DNA from: an uncultured Sphingomonas sp.
GTDB taxonomy: Bacteria; Pseudomonadota; Alphaproteobacteria; Sphingomonadales; Sphingomonadaceae
Length of the DNA: 39,227 nt
Reading direction: 5' to 3'
Assembly (NCBI GenBank): GCA_913776255.1
Contig: CAJYLV010000053.1
Coordinates: 1-39,227, forward strand
A program made the position numbers and the translations under genes. Under the pieces are notes generated by a model. That model was given only the letters and a program-made list of their open reading frames with translations, searched no databases and was not told where the DNA came from. Shown here piece by piece: positions 8,759-16,855 of the stretch (positions within the stretch are counted from its first letter, which is position 1; every line of letters begins with the position of its first letter).

Positions 8759-9450
8759 CAGCGTTCGCCGTCGAGCTGCCGCGACAGCGTGGCGTGGAAG
8801 CCGTCGGCGAAGCGGTTCAGCCGTGCCTCGATGCGGTTGATCGCATGGCTGAAGCGATTGTACGCGATCACCGCCGGGATCGCCGCGAACAGCCCGATCG
8901 CGGTCGCGAACAGCGCCTCGGCGATGCCGGGCGCGACGACCGACAGGCTGGTGTTCTGCTGGCTGGCGATCGCGGTGAAGCTGCGCATGATCCCCCAGAC
9001 GGTGCCGAACAGCCCGACGAACGGCGCGACCGAGCCGACCGTCGCCAGCACGTTGAGCCGGTCCGACAACTGGTCGATCTCGCGCGCCACCGCCGAGCCC
9101 ATCACCGTCGCCAGCCGGTCGCGCGTGCCCTCGCGGTCGATCTTCTGCCCCTGCGTCGAGCGCCGCCATTCGGTGACGCCGGCGTTCAGCACGCGCGCGG
9201 AGGGCAGGTCGGTGTGCGTCTGCGACTTGTAGAAGGCGTCGATATCCTCGGCCTTCCAGAAATCGCGCTCGAACGCCTCGGTGCGCTGGCGCGTGCGGCC
9301 CAGCTTCAGCCAGAAGCCGATGATGATCGCCCAGGTCCAGATGCTGGCGAGCAGCAGCCCCAGCATCACCGCCTTGACCACCCAATCGGCTTCCATGAAC
9401 AGCGCGATCGGCGACAACGTGGCCGCATCGGTCTGCAAAATCGGATTCAC
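8758..9450 (-). CDS. tolQ: Tol-Pal system protein TolQ (MotA/TolQ/ExbB proton channel)
   Basis: Three-helix inner-membrane subunit of the Tol motor. Predicted membrane segments lie at about residues 22-45, 133-155 and 175-198. The conserved pore helices read APFVGLFGTVWGIMRSF and GIAEALFATAIGLFAAIPAV. The start is GTG at 9450, overlapping the ybgC stop in a GTGA, with GGAAGAG as RBS. The 230-aa length is normal. Confidence 0.96.
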   Translation of the reverse strand: MNPILQTDAATLSPIALFMEADWVVKAVMLGLLLASIWTWAIIIGFWLKLGRTRQRTEAFERDFWKAEDIDAFYKSQTHTDLPSARVLNAGVTEWRRSTQGQKIDREGTRDRLATVMGSAVAREIDQLSDRLNVLATVGSVAPFVGLFGTVWGIMRSFTAIASQQNTSLSVVAPGIAEALFATAIGLFAAIPAVIAYNRFSHAINRIEARLNRFADGFHATLSRQLDGER

Positions 9451-9908
9451 GGTGTCTCTTCCCCCAATGACGCGAGGCGCCGGAACGTATCGACCCAGGC
9501 GGCGGGCTGACGACGCGGGCGCCCGTCGGGGCCGACCAGCGCCGCGGTCACCGTGGCGTCTGCCAGCATTTCCGCCCCGCGCCTGACTGTCTGATGAATG
9601 ACGACGCTGGCCGCGCGGATGCGGGTCACGCGGCTTTCGACCAGCAATGCGTCGTCGAGCTTTGCGGGCGCGCGATATTTGATCGCCAGATCAGTGATGG
9701 CATAGGCGCCGCCGCCGCTTTCGAAGGTGGCGCGCTGGTCGATCCCGCCGACCCGCAGCATGTCCGACCGCGCACGCTCCAGATAGCGCAGGTAATTGGC
9801 GTGATAGACCACGCCCGACAGGTCGGTATCCTCGAAATAGACGCGCAGTGCGAAGAGGTGGCTGTTCCCCTCGAAACGTCCCTGCGCGGGTTGATCCACC
9901 GCCGTCAT
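9447..9908 (-). CDS. ybgC: Acyl-CoA thioesterase YbgC of the tol-pal cluster
   Basis: Hot-dog-fold thioesterase that hydrolyses short-chain acyl-CoA and is almost always the first gene of tol-pal clusters. The 4-hydroxybenzoyl-CoA thioesterase-type motif is visible: YFEDTDLSGVVYHANYLRYL, with the catalytic Asp in the DLSG part, then ERARSDML. ATG 9908 is used; a longer frame exists but its extra residues are unlike the family. The 153-aa length fits. Its upstream region contains an 11-C homopolymer and a long palindrome. Confidence 0.93.
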   Translation of the reverse strand: MTAVDQPAQGRFEGNSHLFALRVYFEDTDLSGVVYHANYLRYLERARSDMLRVGGIDQRATFESGGGAYAITDLAIKYRAPAKLDDALLVESRVTRIRAASVVIHQTVRRGAEMLADATVTAALVGPDGRPRRQPAAWVDTFRRLASLGEETP

Positions 9909-9979
9909 GGCAGGGCTGTTAACCGATGGGGCGGGCGCGGGGAAGCGGTAATGGCTGGGGGTTGATATGGGTCGGGGTT

Positions 9980-9990
9980 CCCCCCCCCCC
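9980..9990. repeat. Homopolymer of 11 cytosines upstream of ybgC
   Basis: A run of 11 C (11 G on the transcribed strand) lies 72 bases before the ybgC ATG, inside the only space available for the tol-pal promoter. Such tracts can vary in length by slippage. Sequencing error is an equally likely explanation. Confidence 0.6.
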
Positions 9991-9993
9991 ACT

Positions 9994-10069
9994 CGTCATT
10001 GCGAGCGGAGCGAAGCAATCCAGTGTTCCGCGCGCTACCCTGGATTGCTTCGCTCCGCTCGCAATGACG
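9994..10069. repeat. Palindromic intergenic repeat, family A, copy 1
   Basis: Perfect inverted repeat: 30-base arms at 9994-10023 and 10040-10069 match 30 of 30, with a 16-base loop. The left arm begins CGTCATTGCGAGCGGAGCGA. The same element recurs at 20963-21039 and 27837-27913, each time between genes. Here it lies between the cysteine-synthase-like gene (its stop is 4 bases away) and the tol-pal cluster, both on the minus strand. As RNA it would form a very stable hairpin and may separate the two transcripts. Confidence 0.9.
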
Positions 10070-10072
10070 GCA

Positions 10073-11122
10073 TCAACCCAGCAACCCCGCCATCTCCGCC
10101 TCCGCCCGATCCCACGCCAGCCCGCTCTCCGCCAGCCACGCCGGATCGTGATACGTACACCCGTAGCGATCGCCGCCGTCGCACAGCAACGTCACGATGC
10201 TCCCGCGCTCGCCGCGCGCCGCCATCTCGCGGATCAGCTGCGCGCACGCCCACAGGTTGGTCCCCGTCGACCCACCGACGCGCCGCCCCAGCACCCGGCC
10301 CAGCGCGCGCATCGCGCCGATGCTGTCGCCGTCCGCGACCGCGATCATCCGGTCGATCACGCCCGGCACGAAGCTCGGCTCGACCCGCGGCCGCCCGATC
10401 CCCTCGATCCGAGACGCGCACCCCTCGAGCAGCGCCACCGCCGTGCGGTCGGCATAATGACGGTGGAAGATCGAATTGACCGGATCGGCGACGCACAATC
10501 GTGTGGCATGGCGGCGATAGCGGATGAAGCGCCCGATCGTCGCTGAAGTGCCGCCGGTCCCCGCGCCGCAGACGATCCACGCCGGCACCGGATGCTCCTC
10601 CTCGGCCATCTGCGCGAAGATGCTCTCGGCGATATTGTTGTTGCCACGCCAGTCGGTCGCGCGCTCGGCATAAGTGAACTGGTCGAGATAATGCCCGCCG
10701 GTTTCGCGCGCGAGCCGCTGCGCGACCTCGTAAACGGTGCGCGGATCGTCGACCGCATGGATCTCGCCACCGTGGAAGCGGATCGCGTCGATCTTGGGCG
10801 CGGCGGTCGCCGCGGGGACGACCGCGATGAACCGCAGCCCCAGCATTTTGGCGAAATAGGCCTCGCTGACCGCGGTCGACCCGGACGACGCCTCGATCAC
10901 GCAGGTGTCCGGCCCGATCCACTCGTTGCACAAGGCATAGAGGAACAGCGAGCGCGCCAGCCGGTGCTTCAGGCTGCCGGTCGGATGGCTGCTCTCGTCC
11001 TTCAGGTACAGCTGGATGCCGTCATGATGCGGCAAATCGACCTGGATCAGATGCGTGTCGGCGCTGCGATTGTAATCCGCCTCGATCCGCCGGACCGCCT
11101 CCGCCAGCCACGCGCGCGTCAT
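10073..11122 (-). CDS. PLP-dependent cysteine-synthase-family enzyme
   Basis: Fold-type II PLP enzyme of the cysteine synthase/cystathionine beta-synthase family. The PLP-binding lysine is K52 in [14 protein letters not shown], the substrate loop is [12 protein letters not shown], and the phosphate-binding glycine loop is [10 protein letters not shown]. The C-terminal [17 protein letters not shown] resembles the cysteine-synthase tail. Sequences around the active site diverge from CysK and CysM (for example SSGSTAV in place of the usual TSGNTGI), so the substrate is uncertain and no symbol is given. The 349-aa product starts at an ATG overlapping the upstream asparaginase stop (ATGA), making it the third gene of a coupled trio. 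Confidence 0.85.
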   Translation of the reverse strand: MTRAWLAEAVRRIEADYNRSADTHLIQVDLPHHDGIQLYLKDESSHPTGSLKHRLARSLFLYALCNEWIGPDTCVIEASSGSTAVSEAYFAKMLGLRFIAVVPAATAAPKIDAIRFHGGEIHAVDDPRTVYEVAQRLARETGGHYLDQFTYAERATDWRGNNNIAESIFAQMAEEEHPVPAWIVCGAGTGGTSATIGRFIRYRRHATRLCVADPVNSIFHRHYADRTAVALLEGCASRIEGIGRPRVEPSFVPGVIDRMIAVADGDSIGAMRALGRVLGRRVGGSTGTNLWACAQLIREMAARGERGSIVTLLCDGGDRYGCTYHDPAWLAESGLAWDRAEAEMAGLLG

Positions 11123-11604
11123 TCGGCCGCGACGAAGCTGTTGATCGAGCGATCCTTGCGCACTTTCGTCCCGTCGAAGATCGTCCCGTTCATCGCGATC
11201 CACACCCCCGGCGCGGCGACCTGCGCGGTGGCGAACGCCATGCCGAGGTTGAACGTCGCGTCGCTCTCCGCGAACCGCGCCGGGGCGAGCGCGCCGACCA
11301 GCACGATCGTCTTGTCCGTCCTGCCCGCCAGCACCTTGGCGGTGTCGGTCATCGTATCGGTGCCGTGCGTGATGACGATCCGCCGCTCGGGCGCGTCCGC
11401 CACCGCCTGCGCGATCTGCGCGCGATCATCGTCGGTCAGCTCGAGACTGTCCTTGCGCAGCAGCTCCTGCACGCGGAACGGCAAAGCGACGCGCGCGGTC
11501 TTAAGCAGGCGGTCGACCACGCTGTCGCCGATCTGATATTCGCTGAGCGCATCGAAATAGAGTTTGTCGATCGTGCCGCCGGTGGTGAGGATCAGCACGC
11601 TCAC
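11119..11604 (-). CDS. Single-domain asparaginase-like protein (161 aa)
   Basis: Corresponds to only the N-terminal domain of type I/II L-asparaginases, which are normally about 330 aa. The nucleophile loop TTGGTIDK and the second catalytic motif THGTDTM (the Thr-Asp pair) are present. The chain stops where the first domain of the classical enzyme ends, and no frame continues the second domain, so this is a compact protein rather than an obvious truncation. A counterpart of the classical catalytic lysine (K162 in E. coli AnsB) is not evident. GTG start overlaps the M3 peptidase stop (GTGA), and its own stop overlaps the next start (ATGA). Asparaginase activity is inferred from family only. 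Confidence 0.82.
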   Translation of the reverse strand: MSVLILTTGGTIDKLYFDALSEYQIGDSVVDRLLKTARVALPFRVQELLRKDSLELTDDDRAQIAQAVADAPERRIVITHGTDTMTDTAKVLAGRTDKTIVLVGALAPARFAESDATFNLGMAFATAQVAAPGVWIAMNGTIFDGTKVRKDRSINSFVAAE

Positions 11605-13637
11605 TGCGCGTCCTCCAGCAAGCCGTGGCGGACCAGCATCGCAACCGGATCGGCGTCGCGCCCGCGGAACGCGCGGAAACTTTCCGCCGCCGGACGCGTC
11701 GCACCGCGCGACAGCACTTCCTCACGCAGCGCGGTGCCGGTGGCGCGATCGACCAGCCCGTTCTCGGCAAAGCGGCCGAAGCCGTCGGCGGCGAGCACCT
11801 CGGCCCAGAGATAGCTATAATAGCCCGAGGCATAGCCGCCCGCGAAGATATGGCTGAACGCGTGCGGGAAACGGTGCCAGGCCGGCGGGCGCAGCACCGA
11901 CACCTCGTCACGCACCGCCTCGATCACCTCCATCGGGTCGCTGCCCATCGTGCCGAGGTGGAGCAGCAGGTCGAACAGCGCGAACTCGAGCTGGCGAACG
12001 ATGAACATCCCCGACTGGAACCGCCGCGCCGCGACCATCCGGTCGAACAGGTCGGCCGGCAGCGGCGCGCCGCTTTCGTAATGACCCGACATCGCGGTCA
12101 GCACCGCGCGATCCCAGGCGAAATCCTCCATCAACTGGCTGGGCAGCTCGACCGCGTCCCACTCGAACCCGCTGGTTCCCGCGATCGACGGCCGGTCGAC
12201 ACGCGTGAACAGATGGTGGAGGCAATGGCCGGTTTCGTGAAGCAGCGTCACGACATCGCTGTGGCTGAGCAACGACGGCTGCCCCTCGCCCTTCGGCGCG
12301 AAATTGCAGACCAGATAGGCGACCGGCACCCGCACGTTGTTGCCGTCGCGCAAGCGCGGCCGCGCCTGCGCCATCCACGCGCCGCCGCGCTTGCCGGGGC
12401 GTGCGTGGAGGTCGAGGTACAGGCCGGCGAACACCTCGCCGCTGTCGTCGGCGACATCGTAATAATGCGCGTCGGGGTGGTAGAGCGGCACGTCGTCGCG
12501 CCGCGTGAGCCGCAGCCCGAACAACTGCCCCAGCAGCGCCTGCCAGCCGGCGGTGACGCGCTCGACCGGGAAATAGCCGCGCACCTCCTGCTCGTCGACC
12601 GCATAGCGCGCCTGCCGCAGCCGGTTGGCGGCGAAGCCCGTGTCCCAGGGCTGAAGGTCGGCGATCCCCAGCTCCTCCGCCGCGAACGCCCGCAACGCGT
12701 CGAGGTCGCGCTGCGCCGCGGGCTTCGCGCGCTGGTCGAGATCGCGCAGGAAGGCGAGCACCTCGCCCGCGTTCGGCGCCATCTTGGTCTCGAGCGACAA
12801 GGCGACCGGATCGGGGAAGCCGAGCAGCGCCGCCGCCTCGCGGCGCAATTCGAGAATGCGCGCGATCCGCGGGCCATTGTCGTGCGTGCCGGCGTTCGGC
12901 CCCTGATCCGAGGCGCGCGTGCCATAAGCCCGGTACACATCGGCGCGCAGGTCGCGATCCTCGGCGAAGGTCAGCACCGCATTGACGCTCGGCTGCTGGA
13001 GCGTGACCAGCCAGCCATCGAGCCCCTTGGCCTGCGCGGCGGCGGCGAACATCGCCTTGTCGGGGCTGGAGATGCCCGCCAGCCGCGCCGCGTCGGTGAG
13101 GTGGCAGGTCCACGCATCGGTCGCGTCGAGCACCGCGCTGCCGAACTCGGTCGACAGCGCCGACAGCTCGACCGACACCGCCGCGAACCGCTCGCGCTCC
13201 GCCGCGTCGAGCGCGACGCCCGCCAGCCGGAAGTCGCGGATCGCATGTTCGACCGCGACGCGATCGGCCTGCGGCAGATCGGCGAAGCCGGGCGACGCCT
13301 CCAGCGCGGTCAGCACGTCGTACAGGTCGCGGTTCTGCGCCACCGCCATAAAATGCTGGACCAGTTTCTCCTGCCCCGCGGCGTGCGCGGCGCGCAGCTC
13401 GGGCGTGTCCGCCACGCCGCGCAGATGCGACACCGCCGACCAGAGCGCATCGACCCCGGCCTCGGCGCGTTCGAGCGGCAGCCACGCCTGTTCGAACGTC
13501 GTCGGCCGGTCGCGCGTGACGATCTCGACCGCCTCGGCATGGCGCGCGATCGCGGCGTCGAGCGCGGGGGCGATCGTCTCCGGCGTCAGCGCGGCGAAAT
13601 CGGGGAGGACGAGCGGGTCGAGCAGCGTATCGGTCAT
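11601..13637 (-). CDS. M3 family metallopeptidase (oligopeptidase A-like)
   Basis: Zinc oligopeptidase of the thimet/oligopeptidase A family, a cytoplasmic enzyme that degrades peptides including cleaved signal peptides. The zinc motif HETGH is at residues 467-471 in TLLHETGHCLHHLF, and the third ligand region follows in GFEWDAVELPSQLMEDF. Other family signatures are YYDVADDSGEVFAGLYLDL and HIFAGGYASGYYSYLWAEV. The 678-aa length is right for PrlC/OpdA; dipeptidyl carboxypeptidase Dcp is the alternative. ATG 13637 is chosen because MTDTLLDPL is a typical N-terminus and longer frames run into the upstream repeat. It leads the overlapped trio. Confidence 0.92.
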   Translation of the reverse strand: MTDTLLDPLVLPDFAALTPETIAPALDAAIARHAEAVEIVTRDRPTTFEQAWLPLERAEAGVDALWSAVSHLRGVADTPELRAAHAAGQEKLVQHFMAVAQNRDLYDVLTALEASPGFADLPQADRVAVEHAIRDFRLAGVALDAAERERFAAVSVELSALSTEFGSAVLDATDAWTCHLTDAARLAGISSPDKAMFAAAAQAKGLDGWLVTLQQPSVNAVLTFAEDRDLRADVYRAYGTRASDQGPNAGTHDNGPRIARILELRREAAALLGFPDPVALSLETKMAPNAGEVLAFLRDLDQRAKPAAQRDLDALRAFAAEELGIADLQPWDTGFAANRLRQARYAVDEQEVRGYFPVERVTAGWQALLGQLFGLRLTRRDDVPLYHPDAHYYDVADDSGEVFAGLYLDLHARPGKRGGAWMAQARPRLRDGNNVRVPVAYLVCNFAPKGEGQPSLLSHSDVVTLLHETGHCLHHLFTRVDRPSIAGTSGFEWDAVELPSQLMEDFAWDRAVLTAMSGHYESGAPLPADLFDRMVAARRFQSGMFIVRQLEFALFDLLLHLGTMGSDPMEVIEAVRDEVSVLRPPAWHRFPHAFSHIFAGGYASGYYSYLWAEVLAADGFGRFAENGLVDRATGTALREEVLSRGATRPAAESFRAFRGRDADPVAMLVRHGLLEDAQ

Positions 13638-13682
13638 GCGCGCCGATGTAGCGATGGCGGAGCGTAAGGGGAACCACCGACA

Positions 13683-13815
13683 CCGTCGTCCCTGCGCAGG
13701 CAGGGACCCATGTCTGTCTCGTGCATCGAGCGGTCTGACACAGTGACGACGACCGTGTGTCAGATGATTCGCGACACGATACAGCGATAGGCTCCTGCCT
13801 GCGCAGGAGCGACGG
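13683..13815. repeat. Double-hairpin intergenic repeat, family B, copy 1
   Basis: About 133 bases bounded by CCGTCG and CGACGG. Outer arms (CCTGCGCAGGCAGGGACCCA and the inverse of GGCTCCTGCCTGCGCAGGAG) pair imperfectly. An inner stem is formed by TCTGACACA and TGTGTCAGA. Copies recur at 35645-35775 and 35871-36006. It lies between the M3 peptidase start and the MFS transporter stop. Confidence 0.85.
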
Positions 13816-13822
13816 CTAACCC

Positions 13823-15109
13823 TCAATCCTCGCTGATGAGACTGTTGCGCCCGGTATCGCGCATCCGCAGGTAGACCAGCAGCGAAACGCCGATCATCAC
13901 CGTGACATACCAGTAGAAGCCCTGCTCCCACCCATGGCTCTTGAAGCTGAGCGCGACATATTCGGCGGTCCCGCCGAACAGCGTGTTGGCCAAGGCATAG
14001 GGCAGCGCGACACCCAAAGCGCGGATGTGCGCGGGGAACAGCTCCGCCTTCACCACCGCGTTGATCGACGTATAGCCGGTGACGATGACGAGCGACGCCA
14101 TCACCAGCAGTCCGGCGGTAATCGGGCTTCGCGTCGCCTCCAGCGCCGAGAAGATCGGATAGGTGAACAGCACCCCGGCGACCCCGAACGCGACCATCAG
14201 CGGCTTGCGCCCGATTCGGTCGGAAAGCCCGCCCGCGACCGGCTGGAGCAGCATGAAGACGAACAGCGTGACGGCATTGATCTGCGTCGCGACTTCCTTG
14301 GAGAAGCCCGAGGTGTTGACCAGGAACTTCTGCATGTAGATCGAATAAGCGTAGAAGGCGAGCGTGCCCCCGGCGGTCAGCAGCATCACCAGCGCGGTCT
14401 CGCGCGGATGGTTCTTCAGCAGCGCGAGGAACCCGGACTTGGGCGCTTCATTGGCATGCGCGTTCTTGAAACTCTGCGTCTCGGCCAGCCCCCGCCGCAG
14501 GTAGAAGACGACCACGGCGAGAAACGCGCCGACCACGAACGGAATCCGCCAGCCCCATGCCTCCAGCTCGGCCCTGGGCATCACCGATTGCAGGATCAGC
14601 AGCACCATGATCGCGAGCAGCTGCCCGGAGATCAGCGTGACGTACTGGAACGCCGAGAAGAACCCGCGCCGGTCCTTGCCCGCCATTTCCGACAGATAGG
14701 TCGCGCTCGCGCCATATTCGCCGCCGACCGACAGCCCCTGCATCAACCGCGCGAGCACCAGCAGCGCCGGTGCGGCGAGTCCGATCGTCTCATAGCCCGG
14801 CGTGCAGGCGATGATCAGCGAGCCGGCGCACATCAGCGTCACCGACAGCGTGAGCCCGGCCTTGCGCCCCTTGCGATCGGCATAGATCCCCATGATCCAC
14901 GCGCCGATCGGCCGCATCACGAAGCCGACCGCGAACACCGCGGCGGCGCTCAGCAATTGCGCGGTCTGGTCGCCCGACGGGAAGAAGTGCGGCGCGAAAT
15001 ACAGCGTGAACGCCGAATAGACGTACCAATCGAACCACTCGACCAGATTGCCGGTCGATCCTCCGATAATGGATTTCAGTCGATTGTCGGTCGTCGGCGT
15101 TCCCGCCAT
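13823..15109 (-). CDS. MFS metabolite:H+ symporter (KgtP/ProP-like)
   Basis: Twelve-helix major facilitator in the metabolite:H+ symporter family (2-oxoglutarate permease KgtP, ShiA, ProP). Signatures are GNLVEWFDWYVYSAF at the N-terminus, the loop MGIYADRKGRKAGL between helices 2 and 3, LSVGGEYGASATYLSEMA in helix 4, and GGLSDRIGRKPLM in the second half. The 428-aa length fits. GAGAGGA precedes the ATG by about 9 bases. It lies 21 bases after the outer-membrane channel gene, so the two are probably one transcript. The divergent DctBD-like regulators suggest a C4-dicarboxylate or 2-oxoacid as substrate; this is inference. Confidence 0.88.
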   Translation of the reverse strand: MAGTPTTDNRLKSIIGGSTGNLVEWFDWYVYSAFTLYFAPHFFPSGDQTAQLLSAAAVFAVGFVMRPIGAWIMGIYADRKGRKAGLTLSVTLMCAGSLIIACTPGYETIGLAAPALLVLARLMQGLSVGGEYGASATYLSEMAGKDRRGFFSAFQYVTLISGQLLAIMVLLILQSVMPRAELEAWGWRIPFVVGAFLAVVVFYLRRGLAETQSFKNAHANEAPKSGFLALLKNHPRETALVMLLTAGGTLAFYAYSIYMQKFLVNTSGFSKEVATQINAVTLFVFMLLQPVAGGLSDRIGRKPLMVAFGVAGVLFTYPIFSALEATRSPITAGLLVMASLVIVTGYTSINAVVKAELFPAHIRALGVALPYALANTLFGGTAEYVALSFKSHGWEQGFYWYVTVMIGVSLLVYLRMRDTGRNSLISED

Positions 15110-15130
15110 AGCGTTATCCTCTCGTCATCG

Positions 15131-16663
15131 TCAGAACCGGAAGCTGACCCAGCCGGCCAGGAAGTCCGAATTCTTGTAGCCGGCATTGGCCAGCGCATCC
15201 TTGACCATCATATGCTCGTAACGCCCGGTCAGCGAGATGCGCGGCGTCAGCGCCCATACCGCCTGCAGGCGGATCAGGTCGGCGATATGCTTGCCGTCGA
15301 CGTTCTGCGTGTTGGCGAACGCCGCGCCCGAGGCGCGATACACCGCCTCGTTCTCGTTCGGGCGATAGGCCATCGTATATTCGCCGGTAACGCGCAGGTT
15401 CTTGACCGGCTGCACCGTCACGTTGGGCGAGATCGCGATCAGGTTGGTCGGGGTCAGGAACAGCTGATAGCTGTAATAGATGTTGTTGCCGTACAGCCCG
15501 CTCGCGGTGCGCAGGTCGCCCTGCCCGCTCACCCCGCCGCCGCCGCTGCCGTAATCGACATGGACGCCGACGCGCGGGGCGGTCGCCGCCTTGCCGACCC
15601 GCCACGTCTGGGCGAGGAACGCTTGCCACGCATCGATCTTGCGATCGTTGAAGTCGCCACCCTGGTGGTTGATCGTCCAGTCGATCGTCGCGCGGTCCAC
15701 GTCGCCGTACAGGTGCAGGCCGTAGAACATCCGCTCCTCGCGCCCGGTCTGGCGGCCCCATGCCGCGGCGCGGGTGCGCAGCCGCCAGACGAACGGATCG
15801 AAGAACAGCTTCGACGTACCGAGGAAATCGTTCGGTATCGCATAGCCGAACGTCACGCCGCTGAACCGCCGCGACCCGTCGGTGCGGTCGTCGCTCAGCC
15901 CCTCGCGCCCGTAATTGACGTAGCGCAGGTCGAACACATCGGCGCGCACCCGCTTGCCGCGCACATAGCCGCGCACCCCGTCCAGCACGAAGTGCAGCGT
16001 CGGGTCGTCGCGGACCGAGGTCAGCAGGTTCGGACCGTCCGAGAATTCCTGCCGCCCGCCGCGCACGCCGACCTCCGCGCCGCCGATCCGGCCCTTCACC
16101 TCGCCGAAGCCCTGTTGCAGCGTCAGCTGGTTGGTGATGTTCGCCGCCGGCGCCCCGATATTGACCCCGCTCACCCCGGCGTGCGCCAACTCGCCGTAGA
16201 AGCGGACATGCTCGCCCAGATGCAGGTCGGCGCCGGCATAGACGCGCGTGCGGTCCTGCCGCTGCGCCGGGCGGTCGCGCAGATCCGGGTTGGTGGTTTC
16301 CTGCACGCGAAACCGGACCTCACCCGACAGCGTCAGATAGACGTCGCCGTCGGTGGTCAGCGGCAGGAACTTGAGCCGGTCGAGCGGATCGTCGCGCTTC
16401 GCCGGATCGCGCATCGAGCGCCAGTCCTCGGCCCAGCGCGAGACATTGTACTTGCCCGAGACGGTGCCCTCGCCATTGCCGATCGCCGGATAGCCGACCA
16501 CGGACGGCGTGGCGGGCGATTCCTTGGTGCCGGTGACCTGCGCGGTGGCGACGGGATCGGCGAGCGCGGGAGTCGCGAGCAGCGCCGACGCGCCAAGCAG
16601 CAGCGCGCGAACGGTTGCGCCCCGCGCCACCTTCGCCTGTGCGCCATTGAGATTGCTGTACAT
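15131..16663 (-). CDS. Alginate-export-family outer-membrane channel (AlgE-like porin)
   Basis: Predicted outer-membrane beta-barrel of the AlgE superfamily, used for passage of organic acids or oligosaccharides. A signal peptide (residues about 15-36, ending ATPALA) is followed by LSGEVRFRVQETTNP, the GADLHLGEHVRFYGEL strand pair, and a C-terminal strand ending in Phe (AGWVSFRF), typical of Bam-inserted barrels. ATG 16663 is chosen because GAGAGAGGA lies just upstream; ATG 16699 would place the start before this RBS. The protein has 510 residues. It heads a two-gene unit with the MFS symporter and is divergent from the sensor kinase. The family name does not imply alginate synthesis here. 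Confidence 0.85.
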   Translation of the reverse strand: MYSNLNGAQAKVARGATVRALLLGASALLATPALADPVATAQVTGTKESPATPSVVGYPAIGNGEGTVSGKYNVSRWAEDWRSMRDPAKRDDPLDRLKFLPLTTDGDVYLTLSGEVRFRVQETTNPDLRDRPAQRQDRTRVYAGADLHLGEHVRFYGELAHAGVSGVNIGAPAANITNQLTLQQGFGEVKGRIGGAEVGVRGGRQEFSDGPNLLTSVRDDPTLHFVLDGVRGYVRGKRVRADVFDLRYVNYGREGLSDDRTDGSRRFSGVTFGYAIPNDFLGTSKLFFDPFVWRLRTRAAAWGRQTGREERMFYGLHLYGDVDRATIDWTINHQGGDFNDRKIDAWQAFLAQTWRVGKAATAPRVGVHVDYGSGGGGVSGQGDLRTASGLYGNNIYYSYQLFLTPTNLIAISPNVTVQPVKNLRVTGEYTMAYRPNENEAVYRASGAAFANTQNVDGKHIADLIRLQAVWALTPRISLTGRYEHMMVKDALANAGYKNSDFLAGWVSFRF

Positions 16664-16692
16664 TCGGTCCTCTCTCGCCGTGTTCCTCGGCT

Positions 16693-16714
16693 TGTGCACA
16701 GCATGACGTGCACA
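16693..16714. promoter_or_regulatory. Candidate operator in the divergent porin/kinase region
   Basis: TGTGCAC and GTGCACA form a 7-bp inverted repeat separated by 8 bases. The dyad lies 30 bases upstream of the porin ATG and 142 upstream of the kinase ATG. Its place between a transporter operon and a two-component system makes it a candidate binding site for the response regulator. No binding data; inferred from symmetry and position only. Confidence 0.4.
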
Positions 16715-16776
16715 GGCGCGATCGCAAAAAACAGCGCGGCCCTATGCTAAAAACATGAAAACACTCGTAACTTTTT

Positions 16777-16809
16777 GGCAACCTTGCCGCAGATCAGCCA
16801 GACGCTGGC
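16777..16809. promoter_or_regulatory. Two adjacent short dyads upstream of the sensor kinase
   Basis: GGCAA-CC-TTGCC (16777-16788) and GCCAG-ACG-CTGGC (16797-16809) lie 20 bases apart (start to start), about 50-80 bases before the kinase ATG. They could be regulator sites or a 5'-leader hairpin pair. I could not place a convincing sigma-70 or sigma-54 promoter nearby. Confidence 0.3.
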
Positions 16810-16855
16810 GAAATCCCGCGTGACTCCGTCGGCCACGTTGCAATATCCTGCACGG

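Noticed and set aside
11625..13667. Long plus-strand frame opposite the M3 peptidase
   Set aside because: The minus strand carries HETGH and full M3 family sequence; the plus frame is a compositional shadow.
13934..16750. Long plus-strand open frame opposite the MFS and porin genes
   Set aside because: The opposite strand has clear transporter and porin motifs and RBSs; the plus-strand product is Arg/His/Gln-rich noise spanning two real genes and their gap.
16771..16792. Possible sigma-54 promoter (TGGCA ... TTGC) upstream of the kinase
   Set aside because: The GG to GC spacing is wrong (7 bases instead of 10), and shifting to correct spacing loses the TTGC element.
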